Below are positions 1 to 8,507 of a DNA stretch of 64,000 nt, one piece after another. The notes beneath the pieces are model-generated. The model worked only from the letters and a program-made list of their open reading frames with translations, was not told the DNA's origin and ran no database searches. The position numbers and the translations under genes were made by a program. Every line of letters begins with the position of its first letter. The stretch's first letter is position 1. The DNA is from Larkinella sp049445795 (GTDB lineage: Bacteria; Bacteroidota; Bacteroidia; Cytophagales; Spirosomataceae), in contig NZ_JBMSDT010000006.1 of NCBI RefSeq assembly GCF_049445795.1, positions 186,001 to 250,000 on the forward strand, in the 5' to 3' direction.

Positions 1-1028
1 CCGTCGACGATTACAAAGTGCCGGATCTGAAACCGCTGCAACGGGCATCCGAAACCGTTGGGAAGGTGCTGAAACCGGGGGATTACGTTGTGTATGAATC
101 GACCGTTTATCCGGGGTGTACGGAAGAAGACTGCCTGCCTATTCTGGAACAACAGTCGGGCCTGAATCTGGGCGTTGACTTTAAAATAGGCTATTCACCC
201 GAACGGATTAACCCCGGCGATAAGGAACGCACCCTGACAACCATCCTGAAAATTGTCTCGGGTAGCGACGCCGAAGCGCTGGAGGAAATTGCCGCCGTTT
301 ACGGCAGTATTATCCGGGCCGGTATTTACAAAGCGCCGACCATTAAAGTTGCCGAAGCCGCCAAGGTGATCGAGAACACGCAGCGCGACCTGAATATCTC
401 GCTGATGAACGAACTGTCGATCATTTTTGACAAAATGAATATTGACACGCAGGAAGTCATCAAGGCCGCCGGGACGAAGTGGAACTTCCTGAAATTCACG
501 CCGGGGCTTGTGGGCGGCCATTGCATTGGCGTCGATCCGTATTACCTGCTGTACAAAGCCCGCCAACTGGGCTACGATCCGCAGGTCATTCACAGCGGTC
601 GGCGGATCAACGACGGCATGCCAGCCTATATCGCGACCAAGCTGGTTCAGATGCTCATCAAAAAGGGCAAAGCGCCCCAGCAGACGAAAGTGCTGGTGAT
701 GGGCATCACGTTCAAAGAAAACGTATCGGATATCCGCAACTCCAAGGTGGCGGATCTGGTGCGGGAATTGATGAAATACTCGGTCAATGTGCACATTGTC
801 GATGAGCACGCATCGCCGAACGAGGTTGCTCACGAGTACAACCTGACGCTGATGGACTCACCCTCAAGCCAGTACGATGCCGTAGTGATGGCCGTAGCGC
901 ACGATGCCTATAAAAAGCTTGACATTGCCTACTTCCGGTCGATCATGAACGGAAACCCCATTCTGCTGGATTTGAAAGGATTGTTTTCCGGTGCAGAAAC
1001 CGAAGGGGTTGAATACTGGCGGATGTAG
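1..1028 (+). CDS. Nucleotide-sugar (UDP-HexNAc type) 6-dehydrogenase, 5' truncated
   Basis: The reading frame is open from base 3, so the gene enters from outside the window and the GTG at 18 is internal. The protein belongs to the UDP-glucose/GDP-mannose dehydrogenase family and most resembles the TviB/WbpO type, which oxidises the C6 hydroxyl of a UDP-N-acetylhexosamine to a uronic acid for capsule or O-antigen synthesis. The central-domain motif GGHCIGVDPYYL is visible, with the catalytic cysteine codon at 522-524, followed by the C-terminal UDP-binding domain (GITFKENVSDIRNSK). The N-terminal Rossmann fold is cut off. The exact sugar substrate cannot be told from sequence. No partner glycosyl genes are visible on this side. 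Confidence 0.9.
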   Translation, partial: VDDYKVPDLKPLQRASETVGKVLKPGDYVVYESTVYPGCTEEDCLPILEQQSGLNLGVDFKIGYSPERINPGDKERTLTTILKIVSGSDAEALEEIAAVYGSIIRAGIYKAPTIKVAEAAKVIENTQRDLNISLMNELSIIFDKMNIDTQEVIKAAGTKWNFLKFTPGLVGGHCIGVDPYYLLYKARQLGYDPQVIHSGRRINDGMPAYIATKLVQMLIKKGKAPQQTKVLVMGITFKENVSDIRNSKVADLVRELMKYSVNVHIVDEHASPNEVAHEYNLTLMDSPSSQYDAVVMAVAHDAYKKLDIAYFRSIMNGNPILLDLKGLFSGAETEGVEYWRM

Positions 1029-1242
1029 TCCATCACATATGGTTTTACAGGCAATATCCTTATGTCGGGTCTTTTCTGATTGTACGACAATACTTGGAAG
1101 AAAAATAACCCGACCGACTGTTACATTTGGTATTCTTCTGCGTCTCAATAAGGGACACTTACTGCAAGCTGTTTCTACCTGTGTTTACAGTCGTTTGTTT
1201 GTGCACAATATTTTTATTTCCAAAGGATTTGACCCTTGAACG

Positions 1243-1902
1243 ATGCGTCAGTCAAGCAAGCCAGACAAAACCGTACGCCGTATCCTTATTGTTGATGATC
1301 ATTCCATTGTGCGTTCGGGCATCCGGTTATTGTTAAAAGAACGATATAGCACTTTGGAAGTCCATGAAGCGAAAAATGGCAGTACCGCCTTCGGTCAGAT
1401 TATCGCGCAGGGGTATGACCTGGTTGTTATGGACATCAATATGCCCAATACCGATACGTTCAGTCTGCTGCAAAACATCCGCGCAATAACCCCGGATTTG
1501 CCCATCATGATTTTTACGATCATGACCGAATACGCTTTTGCCAAACGGTATTTGCAGTCGGGGGTGAAAGGATATGTCAGCAAACAGGCCGAGGACGATG
1601 AAATCCTGAGCGCCATCCACGCGATTCTGTTGGGAAAGCAGTACATCCAGCATGAGCTACTGGAACAAATGGTCAATGATAATCACTTCCACCAGGAGCT
1701 AGATCCCTTTGGCTTGCTTTCAAACCGGGAGCTGGAAATTGCCTATCATCTGGTGAGGGGAAAATCCGTAAGCCATATCGCTGACGCCCTGAACATTCAC
1801 ACGTCTACCGTAGGAACGCATAAAGCCCGGATTTTCGAAAAGCTGAAAGTCGACAATGTAGTTGTTATGAAGGATTTAGCCTCCTATTACCGGCTAATTT
1901 GA
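1243..1902 (+). CDS. NarL/FixJ-type response regulator (REC + LuxR HTH)
   Basis: A 219-residue two-domain regulator. The receiver domain (about 12-128) has the acidic pair D18/D19, the phospho-acceptor D64 in VVMDINMP and the conserved K114. A LuxR-type helix-turn-helix covers about 159-219 (LSNRELEIAYHLVRG, then a HIADALNIHTSTVGTHKARI recognition segment). No kinase is adjacent, so it is an orphan; its partner may be a hybrid kinase elsewhere. The ATG was chosen because the receiver core begins ten residues later. A strong hairpin follows the stop. The 214 nt upstream hold no other gene I can support. Targets are unknown. Confidence 0.9.
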   Translation: MRQSSKPDKTVRRILIVDDHSIVRSGIRLLLKERYSTLEVHEAKNGSTAFGQIIAQGYDLVVMDINMPNTDTFSLLQNIRAITPDLPIMIFTIMTEYAFAKRYLQSGVKGYVSKQAEDDEILSAIHAILLGKQYIQHELLEQMVNDNHFHQELDPFGLLSNRELEIAYHLVRGKSVSHIADALNIHTSTVGTHKARIFEKLKVDNVVVMKDLASYYRLI

Positions 1903-1934
1903 GTACCTTTTACTATGATTCACACCAACTAAAA

Positions 1935-1966
1935 AACCGCAGCGATTCCGTTGCGGTTTTCTTTTA
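1935..1966. terminator. Bidirectional intrinsic terminator
   Basis: The arms AACCGCA and TGCGGTT enclose a short loop, with an A-run on the left and a T-rich run on the right. It lies between the convergent response regulator and the thioredoxin-like gene, so it can serve both strands. Confidence 0.8.
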
Positions 1967-1979
1967 TGGCTGAATACGC

Positions 1980-2513
1980 TTATATCTTCCCGCCCTTCAC
2001 ATCTTTCCCGATCGCCAGCAGTTGCTCCGGCGTTTGGTAGCCAAGTACTTTCCGGACTACTTTCCCGTCGCCATCGATGAACAGCAGTGTAGGATATCCT
2101 TCCAGCGGATACTGCATGGCGAGCTCAGGACCTTCGCCTTTTTCCATGTCGATCTTCACATTAATGAACTCCTTGTTGAAAAGATCACCCACTTCTTTTT
2201 GCGTGAAAACGTTCTTTTGCAGTAGCTTACAGGGGCCGCACCAGCTTGTGTAGGCGTCGAGGAAGATGATTTTTTTCTCGGCTTTGGCCTTGGCCAGGTG
2301 AGCCTTCCAGGACGCTTCCGAGAACTGAATACCGGGCTCGTTGCCGGTGGCCGGCATTTCTGTTTCCGGCGCTTCGGGCGTTGATTCATTCACCGCCAGG
2401 GCGCTGGTTTCGGTTTCGCTGGTAGCTGCGTCTTTCGATTCGCTTTGGGTATTGCAGGCGATGGATAACAGGGCCAGTACCCCGACCAGAGACATTAAAC
2501 GTACTTTCTTCAT
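1980..2513 (-). CDS. Thioredoxin-fold lipoprotein
   Basis: A 177-residue protein with a lipoprotein signal (LLSIAC, acylated cysteine C20), a low-complexity Ser/Thr/Glu/Pro linker to about residue 60, then a thioredoxin-like domain with the redox motif WCGPC (91-95) and a cis-proline in GYPTLLF (P141). Such proteins reduce or isomerise disulfides in the periplasm, anchored to a membrane; the partner is not known. An ATG start gives a proper signal peptide. It ends convergently with the upstream response regulator across a shared hairpin. Confidence 0.88.
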   Translation of the reverse strand: MKKVRLMSLVGVLALLSIACNTQSESKDAATSETETSALAVNESTPEAPETEMPATGNEPGIQFSEASWKAHLAKAKAEKKIIFLDAYTSWCGPCKLLQKNVFTQKEVGDLFNKEFINVKIDMEKGEGPELAMQYPLEGYPTLLFIDGDGKVVRKVLGYQTPEQLLAIGKDVKGGKI

Positions 2514-2737
2514 GGCACAAGAGTCGATTATAATGACATTATAACGAGGAACTTCGCCCGATTTGTTTCCACCGGCTGAAAATTACCGGATAAACCCCGA
2601 ATTCCTGTACAATTTTAAGCAAAAATAACGATTTCGACGCGTGCCGTGTGACCATTTTCCGGCGGGTGTGATACTCTTCTCGAAACTTTACGAACTTTGC
2701 GGTCGGAAACCGGTTCTAAAACCGGCTACTACATCGT

Positions 2738-3358
2738 ATGGAAGTAAAACAAGCAGAGTTCGTCATGAGCAATTCCGATCCGGCCCGGTGTCCCAAACCG
2801 GATCGGCCCGAATACGCCTTTATCGGGCGCTCGAATGTCGGAAAATCGTCGCTCATCAACATGCTGACAACCCGGCACAAGCTGGCAAAAACCTCGCAAA
2901 CGCCCGGAAAAACCCAGTTGATCAACCACTTTCTGATCAACAATGAGTGGTATCTGGTCGATTTGCCGGGCTACGGTTTTGCCAAGGCGCCCCAGCGTGA
3001 GCGCGAAAAGTGGGAAAAAATGATCGACAGTTACCTCACCAACCGCTCCAACCTGATCTGTACCTTCGTGCTGGTCGACGGTCGGATTGATCCGCAGCGC
3101 ATCGACCTCGAATTTATGGAACGAATGGGCGAACGCGGATTACCGTTTGCCATCATCTTCACCAAAACTGAGAAAAGCAGCACGAACGCCATCCAGCAAA
3201 TGGTCAAAAACTACCGACAGACCTTGCTGAAAACCTGGTCGGAACTGCCGCCGATGTTCATCTCGTCGTCGGTGAGCAACCGGGGCCGGGAAGAGATTCT
3301 GGGGTATATCGACCAGCTCAATCGGGAATACGAGGGGCAGCTCGATCCGAAAAAATAA
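2738..3358 (+). CDS. engB: Ribosome biogenesis GTPase EngB (YsxC/YihA)
   Basis: A TrmE-Era-EngA-EngB-type GTPase of 206 residues, the usual EngB length. The P-loop GRSNVGKSS is at 30-38, DLPG (G3) at 75-78, and the G4 motif TKTE near 148. EngB is an essential factor in late assembly of the large ribosomal subunit. The ATG start places the P-loop at the expected distance from the N-terminus. The gene is monocistronic here. A partial promoter-like AACTTTG lies about 40 nt upstream but lacks the TA at the right spacing. Confidence 0.95.
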   Translation: MEVKQAEFVMSNSDPARCPKPDRPEYAFIGRSNVGKSSLINMLTTRHKLAKTSQTPGKTQLINHFLINNEWYLVDLPGYGFAKAPQREREKWEKMIDSYLTNRSNLICTFVLVDGRIDPQRIDLEFMERMGERGLPFAIIFTKTEKSSTNAIQQMVKNYRQTLLKTWSELPPMFISSSVSNRGREEILGYIDQLNREYEGQLDPKK

Positions 3359-3436
3359 GCCGGTTTTTCAAAAAAGGAACGGCGGAAAAAACAGGCTAAA
3401 TCTGCGCGGTTTTTACCATTGCCGGGAGAGAAACCG

Positions 3437-3444
3437 TATCTTTG
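3437..3444 (+). promoter_or_regulatory. Bacteroidetes -7 promoter element TATCTTTG
   Basis: An exact match to the TAnnTTTG element used by the Bacteroidota primary sigma factor, 69 nt upstream of the DUF5606 start codon. The expected TTG of the -33 element is present, but closer than the usual spacing. Confidence 0.6.
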
Positions 3445-3512
3445 CCGTTCAGTTTTTTGAAAAAAGTGGCAATAACCAACTTAAATCGACCGTTACCCAT
3501 TAAACAAGCAGC

Positions 3513-3998
3513 ATGGAAGCGCTGAAAGAAATTGCAAATATTGCCGGAAAAGGCGGCCTTTTTCGGATTGTAAAACCCAGCCGGGCCGGCGTGATTGTGG
3601 AAGCCCTCGACGAGAAGAAAGAAAAGTCGATGATTGGCCCCACCGCCCGGGTTTCGGTCCTGAAAGACATTTCGATTTATACGGACAACGAGGAGCAGTC
3701 GAAGCCGCTGGGTGATGTGTTTCTGGCGATTTACGAAAAATACGCCGACGAGTTGCCCATCACGCCCAAGTCAGCTTCGAATGACGAACTGGCCGATTTC
3801 ATCGCCGAAGTCGTACCGGAATACGACCGCGACCGCGTGCATATGTCGGATGTGAAAAAGATGTTGAGTTGGTATATTATTTTACGGAAATACCTGCCGG
3901 AAGCGTTTGAAACGAAAGCCGAAGAAACGCCCGAAGCTAGCGCCCCGGAAGCTGAAACGCCCTCCAATGCGATTGAAGCCCCGGAAGAGAAAGCATAA
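3513..3998 (+). CDS. DUF5606 family protein
   Basis: The 161-residue protein begins with the conserved block MEALKEIANIAGKGGLFRIV typical of the Bacteroidota-specific DUF5606 family. The N-terminal half (1-60) looks like a small beta-barrel domain; residues 75-130 are helical; the last 30 residues are a low-complexity Glu/Ala/Pro tail. No catalytic motif is visible and no function is established for the family as far as I know. It has its own promoter and terminator, so it is a single-gene unit. Confidence 0.85.
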   Translation: MEALKEIANIAGKGGLFRIVKPSRAGVIVEALDEKKEKSMIGPTARVSVLKDISIYTDNEEQSKPLGDVFLAIYEKYADELPITPKSASNDELADFIAEVVPEYDRDRVHMSDVKKMLSWYIILRKYLPEAFETKAEETPEASAPEAETPSNAIEAPEEKA

Positions 3999-4023
3999 CG
4001 ATTTTCCATTTTCAGTAAAATTG

Positions 4024-4062
4024 AAAAAGCAGGAACTGGCCTTTGGCTTTCCTGCTTTTTTT
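4024..4062 (+). terminator. Intrinsic terminator after the DUF5606 gene
   Basis: The arms AAAAAGCAGGAA and TTCCTGCTTTTT pair almost perfectly around a short loop and run into a T tract. Confidence 0.85.
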
Positions 4063-4086
4063 AATTTTTGGAGAGAAAAGACGGGT

Positions 4087-4143
4087 GACAAGAGACATGA
4101 GAAAAAGAAGCAAGGTCTTATTCTTTTGTCTCATGTCTTTTTT
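4087..4143. repeat. Heptad-built inverted repeat, GACATGA word
   Basis: The left arm (4087-4114) reads as four consecutive 7-nt units of the type GACATGA. The right arm (about 4116-4143) is its imperfect complement with the same 7-nt period. The core GACATGAGA is exact in both arms. It lies between two convergent genes and touches the stop codon of the FAD oxidoreductase. Confidence 0.65.
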
Positions 4144-5284
4144 ACAACCACTTCCGCATGTTCTCTTCCGAAAAACCGGCGCTGGACGTCATGCCTTTGC
4201 CGCCGATGCCGGTGATGATGTGGATGTTTTCCAGATCTTTCTCGAAAATTTCGTCGGAAGTCTGAGCGTAAAAACCGGCCCAGGCGCGTTGGATGCGGTC
4301 GATAGGGAAGGTCACGATGCGACGGGCTTCTTCGATCATCAGGTGGTTGATGTCCTCTTTCGTGTCGAAACCGAGGTCGTCGGTCTGCCTAGCCGTAGCG
4401 TATTCGTGCGAGTCGCCGAGGATGATTGAGCCATCGAGCGCCTGTTTGAACAGGATGTGAATGCCCCACTTTTTCAATTCAGTCAGGTGGGCGGGCGTTT
4501 GCAGGCTGGCGAACGAAGGACATTCGGTAAACGACTCGTACCGCCGGATGGTCAGGCCGGTCAGGATGTTGCCGGGCAGGGCGACTTCCGGCATCGGCAC
4601 GGTTTGCAGCATTTGCAGCTTGCTGACAATCAACCCGCTTTCGGCAAACAGATCCGGAAATAACAACCGAAATTCGCTGCCGTTGCACAGCAGCACTTTT
4701 CCGGCCTGAAACCGCTCTCCGTTGGCCAGTTGCACGCTGGCCCCACCCGCCGTCGATTCACAACCAACTACGGCGGTGTTGTTATGGTACGTCACGGTCG
4801 GGTATTTGGTGGTCAGGTAGGTAATCAGGCGGTGAATCATGCGGTCGGGTTCCACACTCACTTCTTCGGGAAATACCACCGCGCCGTAGACGTAATCGGG
4901 CCGCAAAACCGGGTATTTCGCCATAGTTTGCGCTTTTGTCCAAAGTTCGCAGGGGTAATCGTCGGCCCGGCGTCGGTCGTACAACTCATTTGCTAACTGC
5001 CATTCGTCGGCATCGGAGGCAATGTACACCGAGCCGTTTTGCCGCACCGTAATGTCAAATTCCTGCTGAATTTCCCGGTACAGTTCCAGACTGCGCCGAC
5101 CATATGGATACCAGCGACCGCCCAGCCCGGAAGGCACGACCTGCCCAAAATTCCGAACGGTGGCGCTCACGGGCCGGTTATCTTTTTCCAGCAACAAAAC
5201 CCGCTTGCCCGCGCGGGCGGCCTGGAGCGCATGAAACGTTCCCAATACGCCCGAACCGATAATTATAAAGTCAAAAGAAGCCAA
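4142..5284 (-). CDS. FAD-dependent oxidoreductase, TIGR03364-like (aminophosphonate-associated)
   Basis: A 380-residue DAO-family flavoprotein. The dinucleotide-binding motif GSGVLG occupies residues 10-15, and the C-terminus carries the typical GIGGKGMTSSAGFSE flavin-contacting segment. Its relatives in the TIGR03364 group are found beside phosphonatase-like hydrolases and are thought to oxidise the amine of an aminophosphonate to an aldehyde; that neighbour is present upstream here. The only possible start after the in-frame stop at 5297-5299 is TTG at 5282-5284, which is needed to keep the FAD motif. Substrate is inferred from context, not proven. Confidence 0.8.
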   Translation of the reverse strand: MASFDFIIIGSGVLGTFHALQAARAGKRVLLLEKDNRPVSATVRNFGQVVPSGLGGRWYPYGRRSLELYREIQQEFDITVRQNGSVYIASDADEWQLANELYDRRRADDYPCELWTKAQTMAKYPVLRPDYVYGAVVFPEEVSVEPDRMIHRLITYLTTKYPTVTYHNNTAVVGCESTAGGASVQLANGERFQAGKVLLCNGSEFRLLFPDLFAESGLIVSKLQMLQTVPMPEVALPGNILTGLTIRRYESFTECPSFASLQTPAHLTELKKWGIHILFKQALDGSIILGDSHEYATARQTDDLGFDTKEDINHLMIEEARRIVTFPIDRIQRAWAGFYAQTSDEIFEKDLENIHIITGIGGKGMTSSAGFSEENMRKWL

Positions 5285-5316
5285 GAGGAGATCGAGTTAT
5301 GGGTGAAAGGTGTACG

Positions 5317-5456
5317 GTTTACAGTTTTCGGTGTTTCGTTTACAACTTCGCTATTCGGTGTTCGTTATTCGCTATTCAATATTTAAGCATCGAACAACGA
5401 ATATCGAATAATGAACACTGAATAACGAGCACCGAGTACTGAAAACCGAAAACCGG
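5317..5456. repeat. Heptad-built inverted repeat, GAATANN word
   Basis: The right arm (5392-5456) consists of nine consecutive 7-nt units, each starting GA (for example GAATATC, GAACACT, GAAAACC). The left arm (5317-5384) is the imperfect complement, also with 7-nt period. The right arm ends at the base before the stop codon of the phosphonatase-like gene, so the hairpin fills the space between two co-directional genes. Confidence 0.75.
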
Positions 5457-6173
5457 CTACTGCAAAACCGCCGGTAACTCCCGCAGCGAAGCCAGTAGCC
5501 GGTCGTGCGGATAGGAGGCCAATTGAGCAAGGGTATGGGTGCCGTTGACAACGCCGAGGTTCAGCCCGACGTCAGCGGCCTGGCCCGAGAGCAGATCGGA
5601 CGGCGTATCGCCAATGTTGACCACCCGCTTGGGATCGGTAACGTTCAGGATGCGCATCGCTTTATGGATCATCAACGGATGCGGACGACCTTTTTCGACC
5701 TCGTCGCTGGCGATGGAAAGTTGAATGGTCGTCTGGTCGTTGCCGAGGTAGTTTTCGTCCAGACCGTTCAGCCAGCCCAGTTTTTCCAGGATTATGTCCG
5801 TAACTCTGCGGTAAAAACCGGTCGTCAGGGCGATTTTGATGCCGTTTTCCCGCAAAAACGCAAACGTTTCCAGACAGCCTTCGGTGGGCGTGACGGGCTG
5901 CGTCCGGTAGTGATTTTCCAGGATTTCGGTGAAAAGCTGGTAGGAGTGATCGACCCGGTTTTTCAGTTCGTCGGGCGTTGGAGCGCCGAGTTGTTCCTGC
6001 CAGAGCGTTTCGAACACAAACCGCTTGGCCAATCCCTGCATCGCCAGAATCCGCTCGTCACTGACAATTAGCCCGGTTTGCGAAGCCGCCTGGGCAAAAC
6101 ACTGTTCGACTTCGTGCTGGTCCGTTACGGTGGTACCGGCCATGTCGAAAACCACCAATTGAAATGTATTCAT
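5457..6173 (-). CDS. Phosphonatase-like HAD hydrolase, TIGR03351-like
   Basis: A HAD-superfamily protein of 238 residues. Motif I is FDMAGTTV with nucleophile D10, resembling phosphonoacetaldehyde hydrolase (PhnX) rather than ordinary phosphatases, and motif IV includes GDTPSDLLSG. A lysine, K50 in MQGLAKRF, sits where PhnX has its Schiff-base lysine. PhnX cleaves the C-P bond of phosphonoacetaldehyde to acetaldehyde and phosphate; this family may act on the same or a hydroxylated analogue. It is followed after a hairpin by the FAD oxidoreductase, a known pairing. It is divergent from eutBC. Confidence 0.82.
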   Translation of the reverse strand: MNTFQLVVFDMAGTTVTDQHEVEQCFAQAASQTGLIVSDERILAMQGLAKRFVFETLWQEQLGAPTPDELKNRVDHSYQLFTEILENHYRTQPVTPTEGCLETFAFLRENGIKIALTTGFYRRVTDIILEKLGWLNGLDENYLGNDQTTIQLSIASDEVEKGRPHPLMIHKAMRILNVTDPKRVVNIGDTPSDLLSGQAADVGLNLGVVNGTHTLAQLASYPHDRLLASLRELPAVLQ

Positions 6174-6205
6174 TTTTCGGGAAGAAGGGATAGACGATCA
6201 AACCC

Positions 6206-6213
6206 CAAACTTA
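6206..6213 (-). promoter_or_regulatory. Candidate -7 element TAAGTTTG for the phosphonatase-like operon
   Basis: On the minus strand this reads TAAGTTTG, matching TAnnTTTG, 33 nt upstream of the phosphonatase-like start. I found no clear TTG at -33. Confidence 0.45.
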
Positions 6214-6357
6214 CGAAAGCCGGGCTGATTGGCCGTTATCGGTGTATTAAATTCCTCGCTTTCTTGGGGGTATGGCGGCTGCTTCGTAGATTCCGGTTTT
6301 CAGCCAACCGGCAACGGTTAGGCTCAGTTTCCTACTATTTTTTCCGGGTTGAATTGT

Positions 6358-7737
6358 ATGGCCTATCGCAGTTCCGTTCGAAATACCACGTATCGCTTCG
6401 ATGACCTGAAAACGCTGCTGGCGAAAGCCACCCCGCTGCGGTCGGGCGATCAACTGGCGGGCGTGGCCGCTCAAACCGCCGAGGAGCGGGTGGCCGCTCA
6501 GATGGCGCTGGCCGATCTGCCCTTGACCACCTTCCTGAACGAAGCCGTTGTACCGTACGAAACCGACGAGGTAACCCGGCTGATTCTGGATACGCACGAC
6601 GCTGATTCGTTTGCCCTAATCCGGCACCTGACGGTTGGCGATTTTCGGAACTACCTGCTTTCGGATGCGGTGGATACGCAAACCCTGGCCCGCTTGCAGG
6701 CCGGTTTGACACCGGAAATGGTGGCCGCCGTGAGCAAGCTCATGCGGAACCAGGACTTGATAACCGTGTCGGCCAAATGCGAAGTGGTTACCCGGTTTCG
6801 GAACACGATCGGGCTGAAAGGACGGTTTTCGACGCGCCTGCAACCCAATCACCCCACCGACGATTTTCGGGGCATTGCGGCCAGTATCGTCGATGGCCTG
6901 TTTTACGGCAGTGGCGATGCCGTGATCGGCATCAACCCCGCCACCGATCACGTGCGGACCGTCATGCGATTGGTCGAAATGATGGACCAGATCCGGCAGC
7001 GGTTCGCTATTCCGACACAATCGTGTGTGTTGAGCCATATCACCACCACGCTTCAGGCCATCGAGCAGGGCGCACCGGTGGATCTGGTATTTCAGTCGAT
7101 TGGCGGTACCGAAGCTGTCAATGCGTCGTTCGGCGTTAATCTGGCGGTTTTGCGCGAGGGCTTTGATGCTGCCCGTTCGCTGCGTCGCGGAACGGTGGGA
7201 GCGAACGCCTTATACTTCGAAACCGGGCAGGGGAGCGCCCTGTCGGCCAATGCGCACCACGGCGTCGATCAGCAAACCTGCGAGGTGCGGGCCTACGCGG
7301 TTGCCCGGCTTTTTGAACCGCTGCTGGTCAACACGGTCGTCGGATTTATCGGGCCGGAGTACTTGTACAACGGTAAACAGATCATCCGGGCCGGTTTGGA
7401 AGACCACTGCTGCGGGAAGCTGCTGGGCCTGCCGATGGGCGTCGATATTTGCTACACAAACCACGCCGAGGCCGATCAGGACGACATGGACACGCTGTTG
7501 ACGCTGCTCGGCACGGCGGGCGTCAACTTCATCATGGGCATTCCGGGGGCCGACGACGTGATGCTGCACTACCAGAGTACGTCGTTTCACGATGCCTTGT
7601 ACGTGCGGGATGTGTGCCGGTTGCGGCCCGCGCCAGAGTTCGAAGCCTGGTTGCTCCGGATGGAATTGATCAACGAAGACGGAAAACTGTTGCCGGTTCA
7701 ACCCTCGCACCGTCTTTTACAAGCTGCTGGTTTATGA
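6358..7737 (+). CDS. eutB: Ethanolamine ammonia-lyase large subunit EutB
   Basis: The protein (459 residues from the ATG at 6358; a TTG at 6349 would add three) matches EutB along its length, including the substrate-barrel segments FYGSGDAVIGINPATD and FETGQGSALSANAHHG. With EutC it forms the adenosylcobalamin-dependent enzyme that converts ethanolamine to acetaldehyde and ammonia in the cytoplasm. The stop overlaps the eutC start (ATGA), so the two are translationally coupled. No microcompartment shell, eutA reactivase or cobalamin gene is in the window. I saw no cobalamin riboswitch in the 184 nt upstream. Confidence 0.95.
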   Translation: MAYRSSVRNTTYRFDDLKTLLAKATPLRSGDQLAGVAAQTAEERVAAQMALADLPLTTFLNEAVVPYETDEVTRLILDTHDADSFALIRHLTVGDFRNYLLSDAVDTQTLARLQAGLTPEMVAAVSKLMRNQDLITVSAKCEVVTRFRNTIGLKGRFSTRLQPNHPTDDFRGIAASIVDGLFYGSGDAVIGINPATDHVRTVMRLVEMMDQIRQRFAIPTQSCVLSHITTTLQAIEQGAPVDLVFQSIGGTEAVNASFGVNLAVLREGFDAARSLRRGTVGANALYFETGQGSALSANAHHGVDQQTCEVRAYAVARLFEPLLVNTVVGFIGPEYLYNGKQIIRAGLEDHCCGKLLGLPMGVDICYTNHAEADQDDMDTLLTLLGTAGVNFIMGIPGADDVMLHYQSTSFHDALYVRDVCRLRPAPEFEAWLLRMELINEDGKLLPVQPSHRLLQAAGL

Positions 7738-8507
7738 ACCACCTGCCTGACCAACCCGATCCCTGGGCTTTTATGCAAAGCCACACCCCGGCCCGCATCG
7801 CGCAGGGACGAACCGGCCACAGCCTACCCACCCGCGCCCTGCTCGCTTTCCAGCTCGACCACGCCCGCGCCCGCGATGCGGTGTATTCCGGTTTAAGCGG
7901 GGACGAATTATTGACCAGCCTGGAAACCATTCAGGCACCGGTTTTGCGCTTGCACAGCCAGGCCGCCGACCGAACGCAGTACCTGCAACGACCGGATTGG
8001 GGTCGCAGGCTGAACGACGTCAGCCGGACGGTTTTGGCCGGTTTTACCAACGACGCCGATGAGAAACAGTTTGACCTGTGCGTAGTAATTGCCGATGGGT
8101 TGTCGGCCACGGCCATCAACCGCCATGCCGTCGCGGTGGTGAGCGGGCTGGCCGAAGCGATTCGGAAACTGGGCTGGTCGCTGGCGCCGTTGTGCGTGGT
8201 AGAACAGGGCCGGGTGGCGATTGGCGACGAAATCGGCCATGCGCTGAACGCCGAAACCGTCGTTGTGTTGATCGGTGAGCGGCCGGGCCTGACTTCGCCC
8301 GACAGCCTGGGTGCGTACCTGACGTTTGGCCCAAAACCGGGTCTGACCGACGAAGCCCGGAACTGCATTTCCAACATCCGGCCGGAAGGCCTGCCGTACG
8401 AAGCGGCCGTGCAAAAACTGCTCTATTTGCTGACCGAGATGAAAAACCGGCGGTTGTCGGGCGTTCAACTGAAGGACGAATTCGATGATAATTTGCTGAC
8501 GCCTTAA
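7734..8507 (+). CDS. eutC: Ethanolamine ammonia-lyase small subunit EutC
   Basis: It starts at the ATG overlapping the eutB stop and encodes 257 residues. Family signatures include TPARIAQGRTGHSLPTRALL near the N-terminus, VVIADGLSATAINRHA, and LIGERPGL, which contribute to the cobalamin site. The N-terminal extension seen in enterobacterial EutC, which aids microcompartment targeting, is short here, fitting the lack of shell genes. The stop codon shares a TTAA with the stop of the convergent DUF4230 gene, leaving no room for a terminator between them. Confidence 0.94.
   Translation: MNHLPDQPDPWAFMQSHTPARIAQGRTGHSLPTRALLAFQLDHARARDAVYSGLSGDELLTSLETIQAPVLRLHSQAADRTQYLQRPDWGRRLNDVSRTVLAGFTNDADEKQFDLCVVIADGLSATAINRHAVAVVSGLAEAIRKLGWSLAPLCVVEQGRVAIGDEIGHALNAETVVVLIGERPGLTSPDSLGAYLTFGPKPGLTDEARNCISNIRPEGLPYEAAVQKLLYLLTEMKNRRLSGVQLKDEFDDNLLTP

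Noticed and set aside
6174..6357. Cobalamin riboswitch ahead of eutB
   Set aside because: I looked for a B12-box-like core and supporting stems and did not find them in these 184 nt.
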